DNA of 6,119 nucleotides from Phycisphaerales bacterium (GTDB lineage Bacteria > Planctomycetota > Phycisphaerae > Phycisphaerales > UBA1924), in assembly GCA_019747615.1 (NCBI GenBank), contig JAIEQQ010000026.1, positions 1 through 6,119 on the forward strand. Reading direction: 5' to 3'. This document shows, piece by piece, positions 1 to 5,095 of this stretch; the stretch's first letter is position 1, and the number at the start of each line of letters is the position of its first letter. The notes below the pieces were generated by a model. The model did no database searches. It saw only the letters and a list, made by a program, of their open reading frames with translations, and had not been told where the DNA came from. Position numbers and translations under genes: made by a program.

Positions 1-1
1 A

Positions 2-64
2 TCAGATGGCAAGGCCCTGAGCGAGCTCTCCTCGCTCCAGATCGAACTGGTCGAAGCGACATGA
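2..64 (+). CDS. 3' end of an unidentified upstream gene (partial)
   Basis: An open frame enters from the left edge and reads Ser-Asp-Gly-Lys-Ala-Leu-Ser-Glu-Leu-Ser-Ser-Leu-Gln-Ile-Glu-Leu-Val-Glu-Ala-Thr before a TGA at 62-64. The composition (amphipathic, Leu/Glu-rich, no Arg/Pro excess) looks like a real protein C-terminus, whereas the other two forward frames look like GC-rich shadow. The stop lies inside ATGA, so an ATG at 61 overlaps it by four bases. Only 20 residues are visible, so the family cannot be named. The TGA also falls in the hexamer ATGAGC that precedes both copies of the 31-nt repeat, so the final residue or two and the stop may have come with the repeat (inference). Confidence 0.5.
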   Translation, partial: SDGKALSELSSLQIELVEAT

Positions 65-849
65 GCTTGCCTTTGGGTACCCCCTCTCTCCGAGAGGGGT
101 CCGCAATCGTGTACGCTTGTCCCGTGACCTCATCGCCATCATCCCGCCGTTCGCGCCGCGCCACCAGCGAGCCGCCGGACCTGAGCACGCTGATCGGCAA
201 GGCGATCTCCTCGCTCACGCCGCAGCCGCGATTCGACAACGCATTTCTCATCCGAGTCAAGGGCAAACGCGCCGGCACGGTCACTCAGGCCGACGCGCAC
301 CGCCTTGGTCTGGCCGTCGGCGTGATCCTCACCGACACGCTCGCGGCAGACATCCAGCTCGCGCAATCCCGTTTCCTCTGCCGCACCGCGGCCCTGCGAC
401 TGCTCACACGCGCTGCGCAAACGTCCGCCGGCATCGCCACCAAGCTCAAACGCAAGGGCTTCGGTCACGCGGATGTGACCCCGGTCGTCGAGGATCTCGT
501 GAGGCGCGGCCTCATCAACGACGAGCTCTACGCGACCAACTTCGCCGCCTCCCGCTCCGCCGGCGGCCGCACCGGCCCGCGCCTCCTCCGCACCAAGCTC
601 ATGCAGCGCGGCGTGCCCGAGACCATCATCACCGCCACGCTCGCCGAGATCACCCCGCGCCGCGATCAACTCGCCGACGCCACCGCCCTGCTCACCAAGA
701 CCCTCTCGCGCAGCATGACCTCCCGCCGCCCGGTCGAGCCCGCAACCCAACGCCGCCGCCTCACAGCCCTCCTCGCCCGGCGCGGCTTTGACCTGCAGGT
801 CTGCTTCGAGGCCGTGCGCATCGCGCTCAAGCCCGCTCCCTCGCGCTGA
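61..849 (+). CDS. recX: Regulatory protein RecX
   Basis: RecX binds RecA filaments in the cytoplasm and modulates, usually inhibits, recombinase activity. The family's tandem three-helix repeats are visible, counting from the ATG at 61: residues 110-134 (ALRLLTRAAQTSAGIATKL then KRKGF), 139-185 (VEDLVRRGLINDELYATNF, then a Gly-Arg-rich turn and LLRTKLMQRGV), and a third at about 231-252 (RRRLTALLARRGFD). The 'KLKRKGF...LVRRGLINDELYA' pattern is diagnostic. The start is uncertain. ATG 61 gives 262 residues, but the first 13 residues or so are translated from a dispersed hairpin repeat and the next 30 are low-complexity Ser/Arg. GTG 109 or GTG 124 (241 residues) is more plausible biologically; none has a clear Shine-Dalgarno. 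No recA is visible; the 20 residues upstream do not identify the neighbour. Confidence 0.9.
   Translation: MSLPLGTPSLREGSAIVYACPVTSSPSSRRSRRATSEPPDLSTLIGKAISSLTPQPRFDNAFLIRVKGKRAGTVTQADAHRLGLAVGVILTDTLAADIQLAQSRFLCRTAALRLLTRAAQTSAGIATKLKRKGFGHADVTPVVEDLVRRGLINDELYATNFAASRSAGGRTGPRLLRTKLMQRGVPETIITATLAEITPRRDQLADATALLTKTLSRSMTSRRPVEPATQRRRLTALLARRGFDLQVCFEAVRIALKPAPSR
69..99 (+). repeat. 31-nt dispersed palindromic repeat, copy 1
   Basis: This 31-nt unit begins GCCTTTGGGTACC and is identical to the reverse complement of 5004-5034. Its right part is a hairpin: CCCCTCTC (81-88), loop TCC, GAGAGGGG (92-99), a perfect 8-bp stem. A GGTACC palindrome overlaps the foot of the stem (76-81). Both copies are preceded by ATGAGC, after 2 nt here and 5 nt in the other copy. 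It lies within the 5' part of the longest recX frame, where it encodes Pro-Leu-Gly-Thr-Pro-Ser-Leu-Arg-Glu-Gly. It is probably a REP-like intergenic element and not protein-coding. Confidence 0.85.
112..117 (+). promoter_or_regulatory. Possible -10 element for a leaderless recX start
   Basis: TACGCT fits the TANNNT pattern of bacterial -10 elements and ends 6 nt before the GTG at 124. A transcript starting about 7 nt downstream would begin at that GTG, giving a leaderless message and explaining the missing Shine-Dalgarno. No good -35 is seen. This is a weak, short match supported mainly by the similar arrangement at 937-948. Confidence 0.2.
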
Positions 850-911
850 ACAAGCACACCCAGGTCCCTGCCGCACGAGCCTCGCGCACGATCGCACCCG
901 GCCGCGTGCAC

Positions 912-942
912 TTCAATCGGCAAATCCCCTCGGGCATACACT
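912..942 (+). promoter_or_regulatory. Possible weak promoter of the lipoprotein-rhodanese pair
   Basis: TTCAAT (912-917) and CATACA (935-940) are separated by 17 nt, the ideal spacing, though each matches only three of six consensus bases. The overlapping TACACT (937-942) fits TANNNT. It ends 5 nt before ATG 948, so a transcript would be nearly or fully leaderless, which agrees with the absence of a ribosome binding site there. It sits in the 98-nt gap after recX, which shows no terminator hairpin with a T-run, so read-through from recX is also possible. Confidence 0.25.
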
Positions 943-947
943 CGCTC

Positions 948-1580
948 ATGCCAGAGTTCACGACCCCACAGCCCCACTCCGCTCAACTCAGCACGCATCG
1001 CCTGTTGGTCCCGCTGGCCCTCGGCGCGACTCTCCTTGCCGGCTGCGTGCGCTCGCACGAGAGCACCGGCTTCGCTCTCGCGCAGCTCGACGCCACGGAC
1101 CACGCGGCGACCTCGCGACCGCCGGGCTTTGACGCGATCGGCCCCGGCCACCGCGACGCGCCGTCGATCGCAGGGCTCGCGCGCTCGCAATGGGGCATCC
1201 AGCGCGAGACCTTCCCGCTCGGCCAGGTCGATACGGACCCGACGTACGCCGTCAATCAGACGCTCACGGACTCGCAGGCTCGCCAACTGGGCGAGTTCCC
1301 ATCGCCGGACACTGCGGTGCAGACACCCAACGACGACGATCGCCTGATGAGCGCCGCCGAGGGATTCACCGCACCAGCGCTGGCCCTCGCCGATGGCGTG
1401 CTGCTGATCCCGCGATTCCTGATGAAGCCACCGGTGATTTCGAATCAATGGTCCGGCCTTCAGACCGGCAAGTTCCCGCAGCCGCAAACGGGCGTTGTGC
1501 CGATCGGCCTCGGCATCCAAGTGCAAGAGACGGCTCGGACCGTGACATTGCCCGCCGCGGGCGAAGGAGCGGGAAAGTGA
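948..1580 (+). CDS. Predicted lipoprotein of unknown family
   Basis: The 210-residue product is probably exported and lipid-anchored. After a polar N-terminus comes a hydrophobic stretch, LLVPLALGATLLAGC, with lipobox Leu-Ala-Gly-Cys. The Cys is residue 33 from the chosen ATG. The rest is Pro/Gln/Asp-rich with no domain I recognise. A conspicuous stretch is QWGIQRETFPLGQVDTDPTY, and the last third is hydrophobic and beta-like (LALADGVLLIPRFLMKPP). ATG 948 is preferred over an in-frame GTG at 906, which would add 14 residues and put the Cys at 47, unusually deep for a lipoprotein signal. The stop overlaps the GTG of the rhodanese gene, so the two are very likely one operon. Function unknown. 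Confidence 0.72.
   Translation: MPEFTTPQPHSAQLSTHRLLVPLALGATLLAGCVRSHESTGFALAQLDATDHAATSRPPGFDAIGPGHRDAPSIAGLARSQWGIQRETFPLGQVDTDPTYAVNQTLTDSQARQLGEFPSPDTAVQTPNDDDRLMSAAEGFTAPALALADGVLLIPRFLMKPPVISNQWSGLQTGKFPQPQTGVVPIGLGIQVQETARTVTLPAAGEGAGK
1564..1569 (+). promoter_or_regulatory. Shine-Dalgarno of the rhodanese gene
   Basis: AAGGAG lies 7 nt before the GTG at 1577, inside the end of the lipoprotein gene. It decides the start of the rhodanese gene against longer in-frame options, the longest reaching back to 1190, which would run through the lipoprotein coding sequence in another frame. Confidence 0.75.
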
Positions 1581-2020
1581 CCGGCCAACCCCCCTCGCCA
1601 TCACCCGCCAAGGCACCCCAGGCGAACCCAACTCCATCGCTCGACGCCCGCGGCTTGCCGCTGGGCTACACCTTCAAGCCCGACTGGGAAGTCACGCCAC
1701 GCGACGCCGCGAACGCCCTGCAGCAGCCCGAGGCCATCCGCCCGCTGCTCGTGGATTGCCGGCGCGACGACGAATGGGCGTTCAACCGAATCACCGGCGC
1801 CGTCCACATGCCGCTGGCGGACCTGGAGCGTCGAGCCGACGACCTTGCCGACGATCAGGGCCGCAAGACGCGCCCGATTATCGTGCAGTGCCATCACGGA
1901 GCCCGTTCGCTTCGAGCCGCCGCCGCGTTGCGGGCTCTGGGTTTCTCGGACGTGAAGTCCCTCGCCGGCGGGATTGAGCTCTGGTCACTGACGATCGATC
2001 CGACCGTGCCGCGCTATTAA
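1577..2020 (+). CDS. Single-domain rhodanese-like protein
   Basis: This 147-residue protein has one rhodanese domain, a fold that carries persulfide sulfur on an active-site Cys. A Pro/Ala-rich N-terminus (about 1-30) precedes the domain (about 36-140). LLVDCRRDDEW (57-67) corresponds to the usual LxDVRexxEW strand, and ITGAVHMPL (72-80) to the HIPGAxxIPL segment. IIVQCHHGARS (101-111) carries the catalytic loop with Cys105, and LAGGIELW (129-136) is the typical closing motif. The end, Asp-Pro-Thr-Val-Pro-Arg-Tyr, is seen in a subgroup of small rhodaneses known from planctomycetes and cyanobacteria (from memory). The active-site Cys is present, so the protein should be catalytically competent; its substrate is unknown. 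GTG overlaps the lipoprotein TGA, implying translational coupling. No signal peptide, so probably cytoplasmic. Confidence 0.9.
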   Translation: MTGQPPSPSPAKAPQANPTPSLDARGLPLGYTFKPDWEVTPRDAANALQQPEAIRPLLVDCRRDDEWAFNRITGAVHMPLADLERRADDLADDQGRKTRPIIVQCHHGARSLRAAAALRALGFSDVKSLAGGIELWSLTIDPTVPRY

Positions 2021-2267
2021 CGCGGCTGCGGGAGCATCAAACGCCGGCGTGTGATCCAGAGCCGATTTCGAGCGGATGGCCCATCGGCCAGGATCGAGTA
2101 CGGACTCTTACGAGTGCGCTCGAGCGAGTTCAACCCGCGTCTTCGCAGGGCCTTAGGCACAGCGTCGAAACGCGCGGGGCTCATGGTCATCCGTGTGAGC
2201 TCTGAACTCCGCGTCGGTCGCCCGCGGCCAAATGCCGGTGCCGCGGGCTCGCGTCTCTGTCGATTGC
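2021..2267. other. Convergent intergenic region, no gene supported
   Basis: This stretch lies between the rhodanese stop and the terminator of the opposing gene. Open frames exist on both strands (plus 2051-2275, minus 2017-2316), but neither has a Shine-Dalgarno or protein-like composition, and the minus one would run through the terminator hairpin. Visible structure is limited to short inverted repeats: GCCGAT/ATCGGC (2061-2066 with 2083-2088) and an 8-bp stem CCCGCGGC/GCCGCGGG (2221-2228 with 2240-2247, 11-nt loop). The second could help end the rhodanese transcript, but no T-run follows it on the plus strand. No tRNA or known RNA recognised. Confidence 0.5.
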
Positions 2268-2304
2268 AAAAATAAAAACGGGGTCTCCTGTGAAGGAGAC
2301 CCCG
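2268..2304 (-). terminator. Rho-independent terminator of the PEP-CTERM gene
   Basis: A perfect 10-bp stem, CGGGGTCTCC (2279-2288) with GGAGACCCCG (2295-2304), closes a 6-nt loop. On the minus strand it is followed directly by TTTTTATTTTT (complement of 2268-2278). It lies 55 nt beyond the TAA of the minus-strand gene. The T-run is on one side only, so it acts for the minus strand and not obviously for the rhodanese gene. Confidence 0.93.
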
Positions 2305-2359
2305 CGGATGAAGCAAAGTGAAGCTTCGTCGTCGTCAGACGGGAACCATCAACCGCTGA

Positions 2360-3448
2360 TTAGCGGCGACGGCGACCGGCGACGAGGCCACCGAGGCCCA
2401 GGAGCGCCATCGCACCGGGGGTGGGGACCGCGAAGGTGATCGAGGCGGTCGTCAGCGTGTTGGCCGTGCTGAACGAGGGCTGGTAGTTGGTGCCGGTGAC
2501 GCCGACGCCGACGACAGCGGTGCTGAAGCCGGACGAGAACACCGTGACGTCACGGAGGTTATCACCGACGTTGGTGCGGGGCGTGAAGATCAGGCGATAG
2601 ACGCCGTACCACACGGACTGGACGCCAGCGGTGGTCGGGTCCTGATCGGAGCCCTGAACCGTGTTGGCGACGGTACCGCCACCGAAGTTCACGAAGGCCG
2701 GGATCGGCTCATCGTTCACATCGCGGAGAACCGGAACGGTGCCACGGCTGGCGGTCACGGAGAGGATCGCCGCGGAGCCCGGGGCCGAGGGGTAGCTGTT
2801 GGCGGCGGTCGCCGGCGAGGTGCCGTCGAAGTTGCCGGTCAGCGGGACGCCGACCCAGCCGTTGGCGTTGTTGCCGTTGGAGCCAGCGCTGGCGTAGTTG
2901 TTGAAGCCGTTGTTGGTGGGCTGGTTGTTGTTGGTGGCGGCCGAGACGGTGCCGTTGGTGCTGGCGGTGTTACGGCTGGGGTTGGACGCACCGAGCTGGG
3001 TGCGGAAGCCGGTGGCCAGGGGGCCGGTCGAGCCGCTGTAGGCCGCGGGCTCGGTGTAGCTCAGCAGACCACGGTTGGTGCCGGCGCCAGCGGTGTTGCC
3101 ACGGCTCAGAGCGTTGGCAGCCGAGGTCCACAGGGCGGTCGTCTGGTTCGACACGCTGTCGTTGTGGTAGAAGATGCTGTTGGGGGCGCTGGACGAGCCA
3201 CCACCTGCCCAAGTGGCGAGGCCGAGGTTCGGGGCGGTGCCCGTCGAGGTCACGCGAACGATCAGCGTGATGCCGACAGCGGTCACGCCGTTGCCCGGGA
3301 GCAACGAGTTGGCGCCGTAGCTCACGCCCATCGCCGCGAGGCGGGGGTCGTTGTCAAGGACCAGTGCGCTCTCAAAGCTGTACTGGGCGTTGGCCGAGGC
3401 CGCGAGGCCTGCGACAGACAGAAGACTCATCAGAACGGTATTCTTCAC
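2360..3448 (-). CDS. Exported protein with PEP-CTERM-type sorting signal
   Basis: This 362-residue secreted protein begins with a short Sec signal (residues 1-21: two basic-side residues, then VLMSLLSVAGLAASANA, cleavage ANA|Q). The body is Asn/Gly/Ser/Thr-rich. Residues about 156-196 are especially Asn-rich (TNNNQPTNNGFNNYASAGSN), followed by beta-like segments such as SVWYGVYRLIFTPRTNVGD. The C-terminus (341-362) is VPTPGAMALLGLGGLVAG plus four Arg, the tripartite PEP-CTERM pattern (Pro-x-Pro, hydrophobic span, basic tail) recognised by exosortase-type systems and removed during export (family knowledge). No exosortase is in the window. GTG 3448 is chosen because AAGGAG lies 6 nt upstream; an ATG at 3520 overlaps the -10 element. 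The body belongs to no family I recognise; a surface, matrix or envelope role is inference. Confidence 0.88.
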   Translation of the reverse strand: MKNTVLMSLLSVAGLAASANAQYSFESALVLDNDPRLAAMGVSYGANSLLPGNGVTAVGITLIVRVTSTGTAPNLGLATWAGGGSSSAPNSIFYHNDSVSNQTTALWTSAANALSRGNTAGAGTNRGLLSYTEPAAYSGSTGPLATGFRTQLGASNPSRNTASTNGTVSAATNNNQPTNNGFNNYASAGSNGNNANGWVGVPLTGNFDGTSPATAANSYPSAPGSAAILSVTASRGTVPVLRDVNDEPIPAFVNFGGGTVANTVQGSDQDPTTAGVQSVWYGVYRLIFTPRTNVGDNLRDVTVFSSGFSTAVVGVGVTGTNYQPSFSTANTLTTASITFAVPTPGAMALLGLGGLVAGRRRR

Positions 3449-3454
3449 GTGCTT

Positions 3455-3460
3455 CTCCTT
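3455..3460 (-). promoter_or_regulatory. Shine-Dalgarno of the PEP-CTERM gene
   Basis: On the minus strand AAGGAG ends 6 nt before the GTG at 3448, within a purine-rich run (GGAAGAAGGAGAAG). It fixes the start at that GTG, so the 24 upstream in-frame codons are not translated. Confidence 0.85.
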
Positions 3461-3515
3461 CTTCCTACCAATGTGGTTGAAACTAGTCGCAAAGACTGCG
3501 ACGACGACTCCCATG

Positions 3516-3543
3516 AACATACACCACGGTGAAACACTGTCAA
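3516..3543 (-). promoter_or_regulatory. Sigma-70-type promoter of the PEP-CTERM gene
   Basis: On the minus strand a perfect -35 TTGACA (3543-3538) and a -10 TATGTT (3521-3516, four of six consensus bases) are separated by 16 nt. Transcription would begin near 3509, giving a 5' leader of about 60 nt before GTG 3448. The surrounding sequence is clearly richer in A/T than the genes. Together with the strong terminator this makes the gene a complete monocistronic unit. Confidence 0.75.
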
Positions 3544-3564
3544 GCTGAACTTCTGAAATTCAGC
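3544..3564. promoter_or_regulatory. Inverted repeat next to the -35, candidate operator
   Basis: GCTGAA (3544-3549) pairs with TTCAGC (3559-3564), and inside it CTGAA-A-TTCAG (3553-3563) forms an 11-nt palindrome. This leaves three CTGAA half-sites, two direct at an 8-nt offset and one inverted. The block abuts the -35 box directly, a usual place for an activator or repressor site. No known regulator motif is matched. Confidence 0.35.
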
Positions 3565-3573
3565 CCGAGAGAT

Positions 3574-3600
3574 CGGGTAAAGTTTTGTGAAGACGGGTAA
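3574..3600 (+). repeat. CGGGTAA direct repeat with 20-bp period
   Basis: CGGGTAA occurs at 3574-3580 and 3594-3600, exactly 20 bp apart, about two helical turns. A related CGGGT is at 3627-3631, and an inverted GGGTA (TACCC on the plus strand) at 3606-3610. They lie 30-90 bp upstream of the PEP-CTERM gene's -35. Same-face spacing would suit a dimeric DNA-binding protein, but 7 bp is short enough to arise by chance. Confidence 0.3.
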
Positions 3601-3661
3601 GCAGATACCCCCACCAGAGTGACAATCGGGTGCGTTTTAGGTCTTTTTACTGATGGCCAAC

Positions 3662-4948
3662 TCACCGCCCGTCGGTTGGATGGGTGATCTTGGACACACG
3701 AATCCAGCCATTTCCCTCACGACCGGGCTCTACCACGCACATCCCCTGGTCCCACGCTGCTCGAATTACGCCCGGTTTTCGCATCAAATTCGACGGTCCA
3801 CTCAGAAATCGCCCCGACACAATGCCCCGGCGGGGCCAGAATGTCAGATCTTCTGCCGCCGTAACCAGCATTCCGGACCGGCCCGGCGCTGCACTGATGG
3901 CCTCGGGCGGCATTTCCACCGCCGGGGTTGATCCATCCATCCATTTGAACTGCAGCCTCCCGCTGGACAGATCGAAAAGGCCCGTCGCGCCCGCGTACTG
4001 GGCCGAGAACGTGGCTCGCTCGGCCCAAACTGCCGCGTCGAACGCGCCGGTGGGTGGGAACGGGCTCGTCGCACTGACCGCATCGCGAATAGTGCGGCCC
4101 GCGCCGAAGTCGGCGGCGATGCGCAGCGACGGGGCATCGGGGGTGCCGAGCGCCCAGTGGCGGAGCACGTTCCCATCCAGCCGAAGGAAGGAGCACTGCG
4201 TCGCGTCGAGTGATGCCAGCGGCACGATCATCGTCGCGGGCCGCGCGTCAAGTATGGCGATCTGACCTGCAACGGCGCGCTGTGCAAGGAGCCAGCCGGT
4301 TGCGCTGTCATCACCCAGAGCGGTCACGAGCGAGCCATCGCTGAGCAGCACGGCGTGTGCGCCGAAGGTCGGGACGGCTTCGTCGCCACCGATGAGCCAA
4401 CGGATGCTCGCGTCCTTCCAAGTGCACAGGCCGATCCAGCGTGTCGCGTCCTGTCGCGGCCACTCGACGAGGAATCCCTCGTCGTTCACGCTTCGGCCCA
4501 ACAGCATTCCCTGTGTCAGGAACCGCGGGACGCCCGATCGTGCCGGTGGGCCGGCGAGAAAGGTCCGCTCTAGGCGGCGGCTGCGCATGTCGTAGATCTC
4601 GATGCGCGTTTGCAGGGCTTCGGCAGCGCCGGAGGCATCGGCGGCGGCTTCGGGCGGAGCCGTGCCGGCTTGCACTGCGATGAAGTCGGCGCGGGGCGAG
4701 ACGAGCGGGAGCGTGCTCGAATCGAACCGCACCTCGCCAAGTGTGGCGATCTCGAATCGCAGACCGCCCGGAGCATTGGGCGCGGTCGCGGGTGGAGCCG
4801 TCACGCCGGCGGGCGGCTGGCTCGGATCGCCCTTGACGTACGGAGACGTGCCCAGCGGTCGAGGCAGCCGCTCGGTCACGCAGCCGGCGGGCGAGAACAC
4901 GCAGATCGGCACCAGGACGAGCACGGTGGCGCGATGAGGGCACCTCAT
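3662..4948 (-). CDS. Large predicted lipoprotein of unknown family
   Basis: The 428-residue protein starts with a lipoprotein signal: VLVLVPICVFSPAGC with lipobox Pro-Ala-Gly-Cys, lipidated Cys at residue 23. A Pro/Ala-rich linker (about 28-61) precedes a body of repeated short beta-like segments with Trp/Gly/Asp turns, for example IEIYDMRSRRLERTFLAG, WIGLCTWKDASIRWLIGG and HAVLLSDGSLVTALGDD. This looks like blades of a beta-propeller, but I cannot assign a family. Codon use and both lipobox and linker support coding on this strand, while several long opposite-strand frames are shadows. ATG 4948 is the only reasonable start; a Shine-Dalgarno is not evident. It lies 147 nt downstream of the secretin gene on the same strand with the hairpin repeat between. 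An envelope role alongside the secretin is possible but unproven. Confidence 0.78.
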   Translation of the reverse strand: MRCPHRATVLVLVPICVFSPAGCVTERLPRPLGTSPYVKGDPSQPPAGVTAPPATAPNAPGGLRFEIATLGEVRFDSSTLPLVSPRADFIAVQAGTAPPEAAADASGAAEALQTRIEIYDMRSRRLERTFLAGPPARSGVPRFLTQGMLLGRSVNDEGFLVEWPRQDATRWIGLCTWKDASIRWLIGGDEAVPTFGAHAVLLSDGSLVTALGDDSATGWLLAQRAVAGQIAILDARPATMIVPLASLDATQCSFLRLDGNVLRHWALGTPDAPSLRIAADFGAGRTIRDAVSATSPFPPTGAFDAAVWAERATFSAQYAGATGLFDLSSGRLQFKWMDGSTPAVEMPPEAISAAPGRSGMLVTAAEDLTFWPRRGIVSGRFLSGPSNLMRKPGVIRAAWDQGMCVVEPGREGNGWIRVSKITHPTDGR

Positions 4949-4951
4949 GCG

Positions 4952-4966
4952 GATCCCCAGAGGATC
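4952..4966. repeat. Small inverted repeat before the lipoprotein start
   Basis: GATCC (4952-4956) and GGATC (4962-4966) pair around a 5-nt loop, ending 3 nt upstream of the ATG at 4948. It could form a weak hairpin at the ribosome entry site. Five base pairs is little, so this may be chance. Confidence 0.2.
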
Positions 4967-5003
4967 TGAGGTGTGGCAAACATGTGATCGGCACCCCCCT
5001 CCG

Positions 5004-5034
5004 CCCCTCTCGGAGAGAGGGGGTACCCAAAGGC
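5004..5034 (-). repeat. 31-nt dispersed palindromic repeat, copy 2
   Basis: The minus strand here is identical over 31 nt to 69-99. The hairpin is CCCCTCTC (5004-5011), loop GGA, GAGAGGGG (5015-5022). ATGAGC again precedes the unit (complement of 5040-5045), 5 nt from its start. It lies in the 147-nt gap between the secretin and lipoprotein genes. Without a T-run it is not a standard terminator, but the hairpin could affect mRNA stability between the two genes. Confidence 0.85.
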
Positions 5035-5095
5035 GCGGTGCTCATCTGCGGGCTGGCGCAAGGCGGTGCTCCTGACGCGGGACGCGTGCCGGAGA

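Noticed and set aside
1190..1576. A long N-terminal extension of the rhodanese reading frame back to 1190
   Set aside because: The extension is out-of-frame lipoprotein coding sequence with Arg/Pro-rich, shadow-like composition; AAGGAG before GTG 1577 and the GTGA overlap give a better start.
139..1637. Long minus-strand frames opposite recX and the lipoprotein gene (139-897 and 666-1637)
   Set aside because: They are antisense shadows in GC-rich coding DNA, with Arg/Gly/Ala-heavy translations, no ribosome binding site and no family motif, while the plus-strand frames encode recognisable RecX and lipobox features.
3449..3520. ATG at 3520 as start of the PEP-CTERM protein
   Set aside because: The codon overlaps the -10 element, so it would not be in the mRNA, and the signal peptide begins properly only at GTG 3448 after AAGGAG.
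3564..3577. CCCGA-GAGA-TCGGG hairpin as a terminator for the minus-strand lipoprotein gene
   Set aside because: The stem has only 5 bp and no T-run follows on the minus strand. On the plus strand a mixed TAAAGTTTT follows, but no plus-strand gene ends there.
4311..5045. Minus-strand 244-codon frame beginning in repeat copy 2
   Set aside because: It overlaps the lipoprotein gene in another frame, its translation is Arg/Ser-rich shadow, and its start comes from the repeat.
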